From assembly GCF_036250695.1 (NCBI RefSeq), contig NZ_CP109427.1:7440001-7504000 (forward strand): a stretch of DNA of 64,000 bases, read 5' to 3'. Shown here piece after piece: positions 34,417 through 43,215 of the stretch. The notes below the pieces were generated by a model, which was given only the letters and a program-made list of their open reading frames with translations, ran no database searches and was not told where the DNA came from. The stretch comes from Streptomyces sp. NBC_01497. GTDB lineage: Bacteria; Actinomycetota; Actinomycetes; Streptomycetales; Streptomycetaceae. Both the position numbers and the translations under genes were made by a program. Numbering within the stretch: position 1 is the first letter of the stretch; the number at the start of each line of letters is the position of its first letter.

Positions 34417-35004
34417 TCAGGACGGCGCGGGCGGTGTGGTCACCCCGGCCGCGTCCAGCACGACCAGCATCTCCTTCAGCCAGGCGATCCAGGAGTCGAT
34501 CTCGGCCATGCCCCGGATGTGGGTCAGCTCCTCCAGGAGCCGGGCCCTCGGGATGTCGACCTCGGGGACCGGCGAGAGGAACCGCGCTGCGCGATCGCGC
34601 CCCCGGTAGCGGGCCACCTGATCCTGGCGGGCGGCGAGTTCCGTGCAGATCAGCGAGCGCAGCCCGACGGGGTCGACGATCCCGCCGAAGTAGAACCGCG
34701 CGAGGAAGTCCGGGTCCTGCAGACGGGCCGGCGGCCGGTAGGGAGAGCGCGCCCAGGCCAGCAGTTCGGCGCGCCCCTCGTCGGTCATCGTGTAGACCTT
34801 CGCGTCCGGGCGCTTCTCCCGCGCGTCCACGGTGTGGGTGATCCAGCCGCTGTCCTCCATCCGGCCGAGCAGCCGGTAGATCTGGCTCTGGTCGGCGTTG
34901 GATCGGAAGAACTTGCCGCCATCCGACAGCCATTTCTTCAGGTCGTACCCGCTCCAGGGCCGTTGGGCGAACAGGCCCAGCAGGATGTGTTCGAACTTGA
35001 TCAC
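34417..35004 (-). CDS. PadR-family transcriptional regulator
   Basis: A 195-residue regulator. The winged helix (about 1-85) opens IKFEHILLGLFAQRPWSGYDLKKWL and continues SQIYRLLGRMEDSGWITHTV ... KVYTMTDEGRAELLAW, the standard PadR signature. A C-terminal helical dimerisation domain follows (about 90-195). The start is GTG 35004 or 35007 after GGAGACGGG; a more distant GTG at 35031 is also possible. It is followed 70 bases downstream by the sulfatase gene and is divergent from the formylglycine-generating enzyme across a palindrome, so it most likely represses both. Confidence 0.93.
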   Translation of the reverse strand: MIKFEHILLGLFAQRPWSGYDLKKWLSDGGKFFRSNADQSQIYRLLGRMEDSGWITHTVDAREKRPDAKVYTMTDEGRAELLAWARSPYRPPARLQDPDFLARFYFGGIVDPVGLRSLICTELAARQDQVARYRGRDRAARFLSPVPEVDIPRARLLEELTHIRGMAEIDSWIAWLKEMLVVLDAAGVTTPPAPS

Positions 35005-35040
35005 CACGCGGTCCCGTCTCCGGCCGGCCACGGGGCAGCT

Positions 35041-35058
35041 ATAGGATTAGTCCCCTAT
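35041..35058. promoter_or_regulatory. Palindrome in the PadR/FGE divergent promoter
   Basis: ATAGG-ATTAGTCC-CCTAT at 35041-35058: 5-bp arms with an 8-base spacer, within the 90-base region between the two divergent genes. The dimensions fit PadR-type operators. TATAG and TAATCC on the minus strand overlap it as possible -10 elements of the padR promoter. Confidence 0.6.
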
Positions 35059-35091
35059 TGGCCCGCGCCATTCTACGCAAGGAGGCGGAAG

Positions 35092-36078
35092 ATGACAGCG
35101 CGCCCCTGCTGCGCCCCGCCCCGCGCCGGCGAGGAGAGACCACCGGGCGGCCAGGACCGGCAGCCGCACCTCCCACCCGCCGTGACACGCTCGCCCCGGA
35201 CGCCCCCGCCCGTCGCCCGCGGCCAGCACCCCCTCGCCCAGGCGCGGATCCCGGCCGGCACGTTCCTGATGGGCGACGCCTTCGGGGAAGGCAGGGCGGC
35301 CGACGGCGAACTGCCCGTCCACCCCGTACGCCTCGGCGCCTTCAGCATCGACGCCGTACCGGTCACCAACGTGGCGTTCGCCGCCTTCGTCGCCGCGACC
35401 GGCCACACGACCGAGGCCGAACAGGCCGGGCACTCCGCCGTCTTCGCGCTCCACCTGCTCGCCGGACCGGCGGACGTCCTCGCCGTCTTTCCCGGGGCCC
35501 CCTGGTGGACCGACGTGCGGGGAGCCGACTGGCGCCACCCGTACGGGCCCTTCTCCACCCTCGATGACCGCGCCGACCACCCCGTCGTCCAGGTGAGCAG
35601 GACCGATGCCGAGGCCTACTGCGCCTGGGCAGGGCGGCGGCTGCCCACCGAGGCCGAGTGGGAGTACGCGGCGCGCGGCGGCGCCGAGTCCCTGCGGTAC
35701 CCGTGGGGCGACGAACTCACGCCCGGCGGCGAGCACCGCTGCAACATCTGGCAGGGCACCTTCCCCGTGGAGAACACGGAGGAGGACGGCTGGAGCGCCA
35801 CCTCGCCCGTGGGGACCTTCCCCGCGGGCGGTTTCGGGCTCCACGACACGGCGGGCAACGTCTGGGAGTGGTGCGCCGACTGGTTCGACCCCGGCTACTA
35901 CGCGCGCTCACCGGTCCACGACCCACGCGGCCCGCGCACCGGCTCCGTCGCGGTCATCCGCGGCGGCTCGTACCTGTGCCACGACTCGTACTGCGACCGC
36001 TACCGGACGGCGGCGCGCAGCGGGAACACCCCGCACTCGTCCGCCGCCAACTGCGGCTTCCGCACCGTCGCCGCCTGA
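35092..36078 (+). CDS. Formylglycine-generating enzyme
   Basis: A 328-residue copper-dependent oxidase that converts the sulfatase active-site Cys to formylglycine. AAGGAGG lies 6 bases before ATG 35092. The FGE-sulfatase domain starts near residue 60 (QARIPAGTFLMGDAFGEG) and includes FPGAPWWTDVRGADWRHPYG, HPVVQVSRTDAEAYCAWAGRRLPTEAEWEYAARGG and NVWEWCADWF. The catalytic pair is C296 and C301 in GGSYLCHDSYCDRYR, the same arrangement as in the Streptomyces coelicolor enzyme. The N-terminal about 55 residues (TARPCCAPPRAG) are Pro/Arg-rich and not part of the fold. The partner sulfatase, with motif CMPAR, is two genes away. Confidence 0.96.
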   Translation: MTARPCCAPPRAGEERPPGGQDRQPHLPPAVTRSPRTPPPVARGQHPLAQARIPAGTFLMGDAFGEGRAADGELPVHPVRLGAFSIDAVPVTNVAFAAFVAATGHTTEAEQAGHSAVFALHLLAGPADVLAVFPGAPWWTDVRGADWRHPYGPFSTLDDRADHPVVQVSRTDAEAYCAWAGRRLPTEAEWEYAARGGAESLRYPWGDELTPGGEHRCNIWQGTFPVENTEEDGWSATSPVGTFPAGGFGLHDTAGNVWEWCADWFDPGYYARSPVHDPRGPRTGSVAVIRGGSYLCHDSYCDRYRTAARSGNTPHSSAANCGFRTVAA

Positions 36079-36104
36079 GCGGGAGGCCGGCGGCCCCGCC
36101 CCTG

Positions 36105-36272
36105 CCCGCGAACGGCGACGGGGCGGTCCTGTCCTCGAACGGCGGCCGGCTGTCCTGTCCGGTGCCTGAACAGGGGCGAGGCTGTCCGGACCGCGAACGG
36201 CGGCGGGGCTCTCCTGTCCGGTCCTCGAACGGCGGCGGGGTGGTCCGGTGCAAGAGCGGCGGGGCGGTCCTG
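36105..36272. repeat. Degenerate tandem repeat, about 24-32 bp unit
   Basis: Six imperfect copies of a unit close to CGAACGGCGGCGGGG followed by TGTCCTGTCCGGT, in the gap after the FGE gene. No gene is evident here; the minus-strand frame would read repeated PPFEDRTG but has no start signal. Confidence 0.75.
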
Positions 36273-36307
36273 GCACCCGCGCCCGGACCGCCCCGCCCCC
36301 GCCCTGC

Positions 36308-36664
36308 CTAGCGCCGCCCGAGCCGCCGCTCTCCACCCGCGCCGGTCTGGTACGGCATGCCGTAGTGCGCGAAGATCTTCGGCTCCTCCTCGGCCGGAAG
36401 CTCGCCGTCCACATCGATGGAGGGGGCCTCCTTGGCGAGCTTGCGATCCACCGTGACCTTCAGGTAGTCCGGACCCACGGTGGCGTTGACCAGCGGTACG
36501 AACACCAGCCGACGCTTCGTCGGCATGCCCACCGTCACCGTCGCGAACGACGGAAGGTCGGAGGCCGTGTCCACGTAGATGGCCTCCAGCGATCCGATCT
36601 TCTTCTTGCCGACGTCCACCACGTCATGGTCGCGCCACTCCCGGATGTCCTCTGGTTCGAACAT
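36308..36664 (-). CDS. PRC-barrel domain protein
   Basis: A 118-residue cytoplasmic protein. EPEDIREWRDHDVVDVGKKKIGSLEAIYVDTASDLPSFATVTVGM is the PRC-barrel opening, followed by RRLVFVPLVNATVGPDYLKVTVDRKLAKEAP. A short acidic tail ends in IFAHYGMPYQTG, which is conserved in actinobacterial members. PRC-barrels act as adaptor modules in RNA processing and photosynthetic proteins; in actinobacteria stress-linked roles have been suggested but not proven. ATG 36664 follows GAGAGGCGAG. Confidence 0.9.
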   Translation of the reverse strand: MFEPEDIREWRDHDVVDVGKKKIGSLEAIYVDTASDLPSFATVTVGMPTKRRLVFVPLVNATVGPDYLKVTVDRKLAKEAPSIDVDGELPAEEEPKIFAHYGMPYQTGAGGERRLGRR

Positions 36665-36855
36665 CGTCCACTCGCCTCTCTGACCCGGTCTGCCTGCGTG
36701 GCATCAGTCTGGCGTCTACCCGGTGCGGACGCCTGATCACGGACACGGCGTGACCACCTGTACGGAGCAACGCGAACAGGGGCTGCGTGTCCGGCGGCGG
36801 GCCGGGTTCCTGCCTGCCGTCCGGCCGCGGGGAGGACCTGCGGCCCCCGGGCCCT

Positions 36856-37233
36856 TCAGGCCGGCCGGTCCTGGAGTACGGACAGCACATTGCCCGCCGG
36901 GTCGGTGAACCACGCGATGTACGGCCCGGCCTCGCGCATCACGCCCCGCTCGTCGGCCGGCATGCCCGGATAGCGCTCCATGCGCACACCCCTGCGCACC
37001 AGTTCGTCCACCGCCGCGTCGATGTCGTCGACCGGGAAGTTCAACACGGTGAAGGACGCGGGCGTGTGGCTCTCCTTCGGATAGACGATGACGTGCGTGC
37101 CGCCCACCAGCTCCAGGCTGAGCAGCCCGTTCTCCTCCGCCACGTCGAGCCCCAGGGTGTCCTCGTAGAAGCGCCGGGCCGCCTCGATGTCGTCCACCGC
37201 GAAGCCGCTGAACGCCTGGGATCCGCCGAGCAT
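36856..37233 (-). CDS. VOC-family (glyoxalase-like) protein
   Basis: A 125-residue protein with two beta-alpha-beta-beta-beta modules. The first is [23 protein letters not shown] and the second contains [29 protein letters not shown] and [16 protein letters not shown]. His and Glu metal positions are only partly kept, so the enzyme activity is uncertain. It could be a dioxygenase/isomerase or a drug-binding protein. ATG 37233 has GAGAGGGG upstream. Confidence 0.88.
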   Translation of the reverse strand: MLGGSQAFSGFAVDDIEAARRFYEDTLGLDVAEENGLLSLELVGGTHVIVYPKESHTPASFTVLNFPVDDIDAAVDELVRRGVRMERYPGMPADERGVMREAGPYIAWFTDPAGNVLSVLQDRPA

Positions 37234-37323
37234 CACATGCCCCTCTCGTCGTCGGGCTGTCGAGGGGGGACCGTATCGGGCCCGCGAACTCATCGCTCCC
37301 GCCGCGCCGTGTACAGGCGCCCC

Positions 37324-37821
37324 TCACGCACCCACGCGGCGTAACCAGACCGTCTCGCCGAACGGTTCCGGCACGCTGCCCGCGAGCACGGGGAAGCGTT
37401 CCTCCGCGCGCGGCACGGCCGACACCAGCGGCACCGGTGCCGCTCGCTCCATCCGCAGCGCGTCCACGGACTCCGCGAGCAGCTCGTACTCCGTGGTGTC
37501 ATCGCGTGTCGCCACCCGGATCAGCCGTCCGTGCGCCAGGTGCTCGGCGATCATCTCCTGGTGGTCGGTGTCGTCGCGCCAGGCCCGCAGGGTGCCCGGT
37601 ACGTCCGGCACGTCGGCGCCGACCGGCGCGAGCGCGTGGGCGGGGATGCCGCCGCCGTCCGGCACCGGGTCGAGGCGCTCGGCGATCCAGGTCGCGCGGT
37701 CGCGCAGCCACCACAGGGCGAGGGCCAGGGTGGGCGCCCGGTAGGTGCCGAGCGGGACACCGACGCGCTGTCCGCCGCACACGCCGTAGGCGGTGACATG
37801 GCACAGGAATTCGTCATGCAC
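37324..37821 (-). CDS. Conserved hypothetical protein
   Basis: A 165-residue protein that I do not recognise. It starts at GTG 37821 with AAGGAGAG upstream (MHDEFLCHVTAYGVCGGQRVGVPLGTYRAPTLALALWWLRDRATWIAERL) and is mixed alpha/beta with two early Cys (about 7 and 15). Composition and codon use are normal for the region, there is no signal peptide, and no catalytic motif is clear. It is divergent from the double-SRPBCC gene at 38034. Confidence 0.7.
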   Translation of the reverse strand: MHDEFLCHVTAYGVCGGQRVGVPLGTYRAPTLALALWWLRDRATWIAERLDPVPDGGGIPAHALAPVGADVPDVPGTLRAWRDDTDHQEMIAEHLAHGRLIRVATRDDTTEYELLAESVDALRMERAAPVPLVSAVPRAEERFPVLAGSVPEPFGETVWLRRVGA

Positions 37822-38033
37822 GGCCGCTCTCCTTGCGCCGTCCGTCGGGGGTCGGTTGGCCGTGGGGCGATGTCCGGGAGAGCAGAGACGAAGTCGATCG
37901 CCCCACCGTGCGGCCACGCCATTATGCGAGCGGTGCTGACGCGCTGTCACTACCTGATTCCGGCCAGTTTCCACGCGGCTCCGGCACCGTCGACTGGCTG
38001 AAAGCGCGGCCGAGCCTGGCAGGATGAGCGGCC

Positions 38034-38888
38034 ATGAACGCACACCGCAGCGCGGACGCCCTCACGGTCGCCGACGGCCGCAACGTCCTGACCATGGTCC
38101 GCGGGTTCCCGCAGCCGCCGAGCGCGGTGTGGGCGGCGCTCACCGAACCGGCCGCCCTGTCTCAATGGTTTCCCTTCCAGGTCGACCTGGATCCGCGCCC
38201 CGGTGGCACGATCGCGTTCGCGGCCCCCGTCAGCGAGGTCCCCCTGACCACCGGGACCGTCACCGAGGTGCGGGCCCCGCTCGTCTTCGCGTTCAACTGG
38301 GGCGCCGACCACCTGTCCTGGGCGGTCACGGCGGACGGTGAGGGATCACGGCTGACACTGGCGCACACCTTCGACGACCGGGCGGGCGCGCCCAGCTTCG
38401 CCGCCGGCTGGGATCTGTGCATGGCCGCGCTCGGCCGGCTGCTCGACGGGGCGCCGGTGGAGCAGCGCCGCGACGAGGGCCAGAGCCACGACGCGTACGT
38501 CCATCTCTTCGGACTGGACCGTGGCACCGTCACGGCGGTGGGCGACACCCGTACCGTGCGCTTCGAACGGCAGCTCGTCGGCGCGGCCGAGCGGGTCTGG
38601 GAGGTGCTGGCGGACGGCATCGAGCCCGTGCCCGGTCTGCCGGTGCCGGTCGGTTTCACCGACCGGGACGTGACCGCGGGACATGTCACCGAGGTGCGTC
38701 CGCCGCACTTCCTCAGCTACGAGTGGACCGACGGCGGCACGGTCGGCTGGGAACTGAATGAGGGCACCGGCTACGGCGCCCGGCTCGTGCTCACCCAGAC
38801 GGGCCCGAAGACCTTTGACACACAGGCGGCGCTCGCCGCGTGGCGCGCCAGGATCGAGGATCTGGCGGGCCGCCTGCGAACGCGCTGA
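38034..38888 (+). CDS. Double AHSA1/SRPBCC-domain protein
   Basis: A 284-residue protein made of two SRPBCC helix-grip domains. The first covers about 15-145: FPQPPSAVWAALTEPAALSQWFP is the usual AHSA1 opening, with FAFNWGADHLSWAVTADGEGSRLTLAHTF and DLCMAALGRLLDG after it. The second covers about 165-284: VRFERQLVGAAERVWEVLADG, then FLSYEWTDGGTVGWELNEG and LVLTQTG. The family (activator of Hsp90 ATPase-like) is widespread in Streptomyces, and its ligand or role is mostly unknown. The tandem arrangement suggests an intramolecular dimer. Confidence 0.85.
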   Translation: MNAHRSADALTVADGRNVLTMVRGFPQPPSAVWAALTEPAALSQWFPFQVDLDPRPGGTIAFAAPVSEVPLTTGTVTEVRAPLVFAFNWGADHLSWAVTADGEGSRLTLAHTFDDRAGAPSFAAGWDLCMAALGRLLDGAPVEQRRDEGQSHDAYVHLFGLDRGTVTAVGDTRTVRFERQLVGAAERVWEVLADGIEPVPGLPVPVGFTDRDVTAGHVTEVRPPHFLSYEWTDGGTVGWELNEGTGYGARLVLTQTGPKTFDTQAALAAWRARIEDLAGRLRTR

Positions 38889-38913
38889 CCGGGCCGGGCG
38901 GCCCGACGCGCTC

Positions 38914-39684
38914 TCAGATGCCCGCGTCCTCCTCGCCCCGCAGCGACGACACGCTCAGCAGCTCCTCGAACTCCGAGAGCTCCGCCACCAGGCCGGCCAC
39001 GCTGCCGCTGCCCTCGACGTCGACGTAGACGAGCGCGGTGCCCGCTTCGCCGGTTCTGGGGAGCGCGCCTTCCTCGTCCGGCGGTGGCGCCGCACGGTCC
39101 ACCCGTACCTGCACGACCTGGAACCCCCGCGCGGCGGTGAACTCCAGAACCCGCGTCAGCACGCCCGTGCCGATCCGGTACGCCAGATGGAGCCGGGACA
39201 CCTCGGGCGTCGAAAGGGCGGGGATGCGCCGGGTCGCCCACGGATAGCCCTGGACGACCAGGTAGTGCACGCCCGTCACCCCGATGGCCAGCAGCGGCAG
39301 TCCGCCGCCGCACGCCATGCCCACGGCACAGGTCACCCATACCGTGGCGGCCGTCGTCAGGCCGCGCACCGCGTCGCGCCGTACGAAGATCAGGCCGCCG
39401 CCGATGAAGCCGATGCCCGAGATGATCTGGGCCGCCACACGCGACGGGTCGAAGGACACGTTCTGCAGGCCGAGCACCGCGTTGAAGCCGTGCTGCGAAA
39501 CCTCCATGAACAGCGCGCTGCCGACGCCGACCAGGGTGTGCGTCCGCAGACCCGCGCTCTTCTGCTGACGGGCGCGCTCGGCCCCGATCAGCGTCGACAG
39601 GAGCAGAGCCAGCCCCAGCTCGGCGAACTGACGGCCACCTTGTCCGGCTGCCGGATCGAACAGGGGAACAGCCAAGGCTTGCAA
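38914..39684 (-). CDS. MgtC/SapB-family membrane protein
   Basis: A 256-residue protein with a TTG start at 39684 behind GGGAGG. The N-terminal membrane part (about 1-150) carries the MgtC signatures: LALLLSTLIGAERARQQKSAGLRTHTLVGVGSALFM, ISGIGFIGGGLIFVRRDAVRGLTTAATVWVTCAVGMACG. A cytoplasmic ACT-like C-terminal domain (about 165-245) follows. MgtC proteins promote survival at low magnesium and modulate the F-type ATPase; whether this copy does so is unknown. Confidence 0.92.
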   Translation of the reverse strand: MQALAVPLFDPAAGQGGRQFAELGLALLLSTLIGAERARQQKSAGLRTHTLVGVGSALFMEVSQHGFNAVLGLQNVSFDPSRVAAQIISGIGFIGGGLIFVRRDAVRGLTTAATVWVTCAVGMACGGGLPLLAIGVTGVHYLVVQGYPWATRRIPALSTPEVSRLHLAYRIGTGVLTRVLEFTAARGFQVVQVRVDRAAPPPDEEGALPRTGEAGTALVYVDVEGSGSVAGLVAELSEFEELLSVSSLRGEEDAGI

Positions 39685-39905
39685 CGAAGAACCTCCCTCA
39701 CCCGACGCCCTTCGACGGGACGGACAACGGGTACGAGGGTATGACAGACCCGGAACGTCCGGCTTCGCGCCACCGTCGAGCGGGCGGACCGGACATTCCT
39801 CGCGGGACGACGGCCCCGCGTGTCAGGGCGCGCCGCGCCCCGGCCGCACCGTCCGGCGGACGGCCCGGCCGGGGTCCGCCGCGGCGCCCGGCCGCGGCGC
39901 GGGGA

Positions 39906-40361
39906 TCAGAGGTCGAACTCGTGCGGCGGCAGGCCCAGCGCGTAGCACGCCTCGCGGACCACGCCCTGCTCCGACTTGTCGAAGTCGCCGTCCGCACCGC
40001 CGATGACGATGCCGATCTGGATCACCGCGCGGGCCTCGGCCGGCTTCTTCTTCGCCTTCGCGATCTCCTGGAGCACCCCGACCTTGCCGAAGGCGAAGTC
40101 CGCCTGGAGCTTGCCGACGTTCTCGTCGAAGCGGCGCTGGAGGTCGGCCGCGGGGAAGTTCTGGAGCACGTCGTTGGCCGTGATCAGCGAGGCGACCCGC
40201 TGGCGCTCGGAGGGGTCGACGGAGCCGTCCGCCGCGGCCACCAGCGCGCACATTGCCATGCTCGCGTCACGGAACGCCCCGCTCTTGAGGTCGTTCTTCT
40301 TCGCCGTCAGCTGCGTCTGCATCGTCGCGGCGGATTCCTTGAAACGGTCCCAGAGGGCCAT
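39906..40361 (-). CDS. TerB-family tellurite-resistance-like protein
   Basis: A 151-residue all-alpha protein. MALWDRFKESAATMQTQLTAKKNDLKSGAFRDASMAMCALVAAADGSVDPSERQRV and GGADGDFDKSEQGVVREACYALGL contain the two acidic D-G-x-x-D-x-S/K-E motifs that bind divalent metal in TerB. Streptomyces carry several TerB/TerD paralogues linked to calcium signalling and development. It stands alone, with ATG 40361 after GAGGAGAG. Confidence 0.92.
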   Translation of the reverse strand: MALWDRFKESAATMQTQLTAKKNDLKSGAFRDASMAMCALVAAADGSVDPSERQRVASLITANDVLQNFPAADLQRRFDENVGKLQADFAFGKVGVLQEIAKAKKKPAEARAVIQIGIVIGGADGDFDKSEQGVVREACYALGLPPHEFDL

Positions 40362-40552
40362 GCCGTCATCTCTCCTCGTAGATCAGGTCGAGCACTGGTG
40401 ACAACGGCCGAGCGATGCGGAAGGTGCCCGATGTGACCTGGTGACTTGCGCCGTTCGGGTGCCGGCCCCGTCCCGTCCACCCCCTGCCCTCCTTCGATCC
40501 CTCGCCACCGTCACGGCACGCTCACGCCAACGGCCAGTGGCCGCGACCGCCG

Positions 40553-41425
40553 TCAGGACGCCGCACCCTGCCACAGCAGCAGCACCACATCCACCCCCGC
40601 CACCAGGATCGCCGTGAGGAACGGCACCCGGGGCCGCCGCCGCCCCACCACCGAACCGGCCACCGCCGCCGCGAGGGCCACTCCGACAACTACACCGCCC
40701 GCACCGCCCGCCGCCCCCGGCCGGCCGGCCGCCAGCAGCACCGTCGCCGCCACCAGCGGTACCGGAAGCAGCAGCCGTACGGCGCCGGGTCCCAGGCGCT
40801 GGGGCCCGCCCCGCACCCCGGCGGCGAGGTCGTCACCGATGTCCGGCAGTACATTGCCCAGGTGGGCGCCCACACCCAGCAGCGCTGCCGCCACAACCAC
40901 CTGCCACGCGGGCGCCGGTCCGCCGGGCAGCCCCAGCGCGACGAAGGCGGGCAGCGAGCCGAAGCCGACCGCGTACGGCAGCGCGGAGAACACTGTCGCC
41001 TTCAGCCCCAGGTTGTACGCCCACGCGCCCGCCACCCCCGCCAGATGCACGGCCCCCGCGAGCGGGCCGTACAGCAGCGACAGCGGGACGCACAGCCCGA
41101 ACGCGACGAGCGCCGCCGTCAGCACCCCCGACGCGGACACCGCGCCCCCCGCGACCGGCTTGTCGTGGCGGCCCGCCGCCACGTCACGCGCCGCGTCGAC
41201 GGCGTCGTTGCTCCAGCCGATCGACAACTGCCCCGCGAGCACCGCCAGCGTGGCGAGTACGCAGCCGCCGGCCCGCACGCCCGACGCCACCGTCAGTCCC
41301 GCGACGAGGACGGTCACCGCGGCGGTCGGCCCCGGATGGCAGGAAGCAAGCAGTGCGAGGGCCCCGGAGCGGGGCCGCGGGGCGTCCGGATGCGCGGCCC
41401 GTGCCGGCTGTTCGACGGCGTCCAT
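40553..41425 (-). CDS. UbiA-family prenyltransferase
   Basis: A 290-residue membrane enzyme with about nine hydrophobic segments. The first Asp-rich motif is N73-D-A-V-D-A-A-R-D (SIGWSNDAVDAARDV), followed by the RHDKPV segment. The second is in HLGNVLPDIGDD (about 193-204). Both bind the Mg-diphosphate of the prenyl donor. TACGAT on the minus strand lies 6 bases before ATG 41425, so the mRNA is probably leaderless. It is divergent from a type III polyketide synthase gene, so the acceptor could be a resorcinol or quinone made by that cluster; this is an inference. Confidence 0.9.
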   Translation of the reverse strand: MDAVEQPARAAHPDAPRPRSGALALLASCHPGPTAAVTVLVAGLTVASGVRAGGCVLATLAVLAGQLSIGWSNDAVDAARDVAAGRHDKPVAGGAVSASGVLTAALVAFGLCVPLSLLYGPLAGAVHLAGVAGAWAYNLGLKATVFSALPYAVGFGSLPAFVALGLPGGPAPAWQVVVAAALLGVGAHLGNVLPDIGDDLAAGVRGGPQRLGPGAVRLLLPVPLVAATVLLAAGRPGAAGGAGGVVVGVALAAAVAGSVVGRRRPRVPFLTAILVAGVDVVLLLWQGAAS

Positions 41426-41588
41426 CCGGCCATCGTAGGCACGGGCGGTCCGCAGGGCGCCGCATGTCACGCCGCGGCGGGGGAAGAGGGAACGTCATAC
41501 TTCCGTCAGGGGCCGAACCGGCGATCTGGCGTGTGACAGCACGCAGTACGGGCAGTGATGTTCCGTTCCCCACCTGATCGGACTCCAG

Positions 41589-42641
41589 ATGACACGTATC
41601 GCAGCCGTCCACGGAGTGCTCCCTCCGTACCGGTACAGCCAGCGCGAGATCACCGAGATGGTGGCGCGGACGTGCCTGCCCGACGGCGCCGACCGCCGCC
41701 TCCTCGACCGGCTGCACGCCGGGGCCGGGGTCGCGGGCCGGGCGATGGCGATGCCACTCGAACGCTACCCGGACCTGGGCGACTTCGGTCACGCCAACGA
41801 CGTGTTCATCGAGACGGCGGTGCCGCTCGGGGCCGAGGCGGTGACCGGCGCCCTGGACGCGGCCGGCCTGTCGCCGCGCGACGTCGACCTGCTGATGTTC
41901 ACCTCCGTGACCGGCATCGCCGCGCCGTCCGTGGACGCCCGGCTGGTCGCCCGGCTCGGCCTGCGGCCCGACGTGAAACGGATCCCGGTGTTCGGACTCG
42001 GCTGCGTGGCGGGCGCCGCCGGCCTCGCCCGGCTGCACGACCACCTGCTCGGCCGGCCGGACGACGTGGCGGTGCTCCTCTCCGTGGAGCTGTGCAGCCT
42101 CACCTTCCAGCCGAACGACGCCTCCCCGGCGAACCTCGTCGCGTCCGGTCTGTTCGGCGACGGCGCCGCCGCGCTCGTCGCCTGCGGCGCGCGCCGCGCC
42201 GCGAGCGGGCCGGCCGTCATCGACACCCGCAGCCGGATGTACCCGGACACCGAGGACGTGATGGGCTGGGACATCACGTCCTCCGGTTTCCGCGTGGTGC
42301 TGGACGCGTGCGTGCCCGACCTCGTCCGCAAGAACCTCGCCGCCGACGTGGACCAGTTCCTCGCCGATCACGGACTGGCGCGCGAGGACATCACCGCCTG
42401 GGTGTGCCATCCCGGCGGGCCGAAGGTGCTGCAGGCGGTGGAGGAGTCGCTGGACCTGCCCGACGGGGCCCTCGACATGACGTGGCGTTCGCTCGAATCG
42501 GTGGGCAACCTCTCGTCCTCCTCCGTCCTGCACGTCCTGCGTGACACATTGTCCGAACGGCCACCGCCGGCCGGCAGCGCCGGACTGCTCCTCGCGATGG
42601 GCCCGGGCTTCTGCGCCGAACTCGTCCTGCTGCGCTGGTGA
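41589..42641 (+). CDS. srsA: Type III polyketide synthase, SrsA-like (alkylresorcinol synthase)
   Basis: A 350-residue homodimeric chalcone-synthase-fold enzyme. The catalytic triad is complete: C139 in VFGLGCVAGAAGL, H274 in WVCHPGGPKVL and N307 in SVGNLSSSS. CoA-linked starter and malonyl/methylmalonyl extender units are condensed in the cytoplasm. The gene order (type III PKS, then ICMT-type methyltransferase, then FAD monooxygenase, tightly spaced) is that of the srsABC operon of Streptomyces griseus, which makes alkylresorcinols and alkylquinones (phenolic lipids) from fatty acyl starters. The symbol is given on that synteny. The ribosome site before ATG 41589 is weak. Confidence 0.88.
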   Translation: MTRIAAVHGVLPPYRYSQREITEMVARTCLPDGADRRLLDRLHAGAGVAGRAMAMPLERYPDLGDFGHANDVFIETAVPLGAEAVTGALDAAGLSPRDVDLLMFTSVTGIAAPSVDARLVARLGLRPDVKRIPVFGLGCVAGAAGLARLHDHLLGRPDDVAVLLSVELCSLTFQPNDASPANLVASGLFGDGAAALVACGARRAASGPAVIDTRSRMYPDTEDVMGWDITSSGFRVVLDACVPDLVRKNLAADVDQFLADHGLAREDITAWVCHPGGPKVLQAVEESLDLPDGALDMTWRSLESVGNLSSSSVLHVLRDTLSERPPPAGSAGLLLAMGPGFCAELVLLRW

Positions 42642-42690
42642 GAGCCCCGGGTCCGCGGGGGGAACGGACGAAGGAGATCGGGGAGCGACT

Positions 42691-43215
42691 GTGATCTGGT
42701 ACACCGTGCTGGTCCTTGCCGTGGGCGCGGAGCGCCTCGCCGAACTGGCCGTCGCCAAGAGGAACACGCGCTGGAGCCTTGAGCGCGGCGCCGTCGAGCA
42801 CGGCCGGGGCCACTACCCGCCGATGGTCGTGCTGCACACGGGCCTGCTGCTCGGCTGCCTCGCCGAAGTATGGTTCGGGCCACGGCCGTTCGTTGCCGCC
42901 CTCGGCTGGCCGATGCTTGCCGTCGCTGTGCTCGCGCAGGGGCTGCGCTGGTGGTGCATCACCACACTCGGGCCGCGCTGGAACACCAAGGTGCTCGTCG
43001 TACCGGGCCTGCCGCTGGTCGCCGGGGGGCCCTACCGGCTGCGGTGGCTGCGCCACCCCAACTACGTCGCGGTGGTGGCGGAGGGCGTCGCGCTGCCGCT
43101 CGTGCACACCGCGTGGCTGACCGCCCTGGTGTTCACCGTGCTCAACGCCTGGCTGCTGACGGTGCGGATACGGTGCGAGAACAAGGCCCTCACCCTCGCG
43201 GGCGCGCCGGCGTGA
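42691..43215 (+). CDS. srsB: ICMT-type membrane methyltransferase, SrsB-like
   Basis: A 174-residue membrane protein with about five hydrophobic segments, starting at GTG 42691 after GGGGAG. The isoprenylcysteine-methyltransferase-type signature is at the C-terminal half: ITTLGPRWNTKVLVVPGLPLVAGGPYRLRWLRHPNYVAVVAEGVALPL, where RHPNY is the SAM-binding segment. In srsABC of S. griseus the equivalent enzyme methylates the phenolic hydroxyl of the alkylresorcinol. It lies 49 bases after srsA and overlaps srsC. Confidence 0.87.
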   Translation: MIWYTVLVLAVGAERLAELAVAKRNTRWSLERGAVEHGRGHYPPMVVLHTGLLLGCLAEVWFGPRPFVAALGWPMLAVAVLAQGLRWWCITTLGPRWNTKVLVVPGLPLVAGGPYRLRWLRHPNYVAVVAEGVALPLVHTAWLTALVFTVLNAWLLTVRIRCENKALTLAGAPA

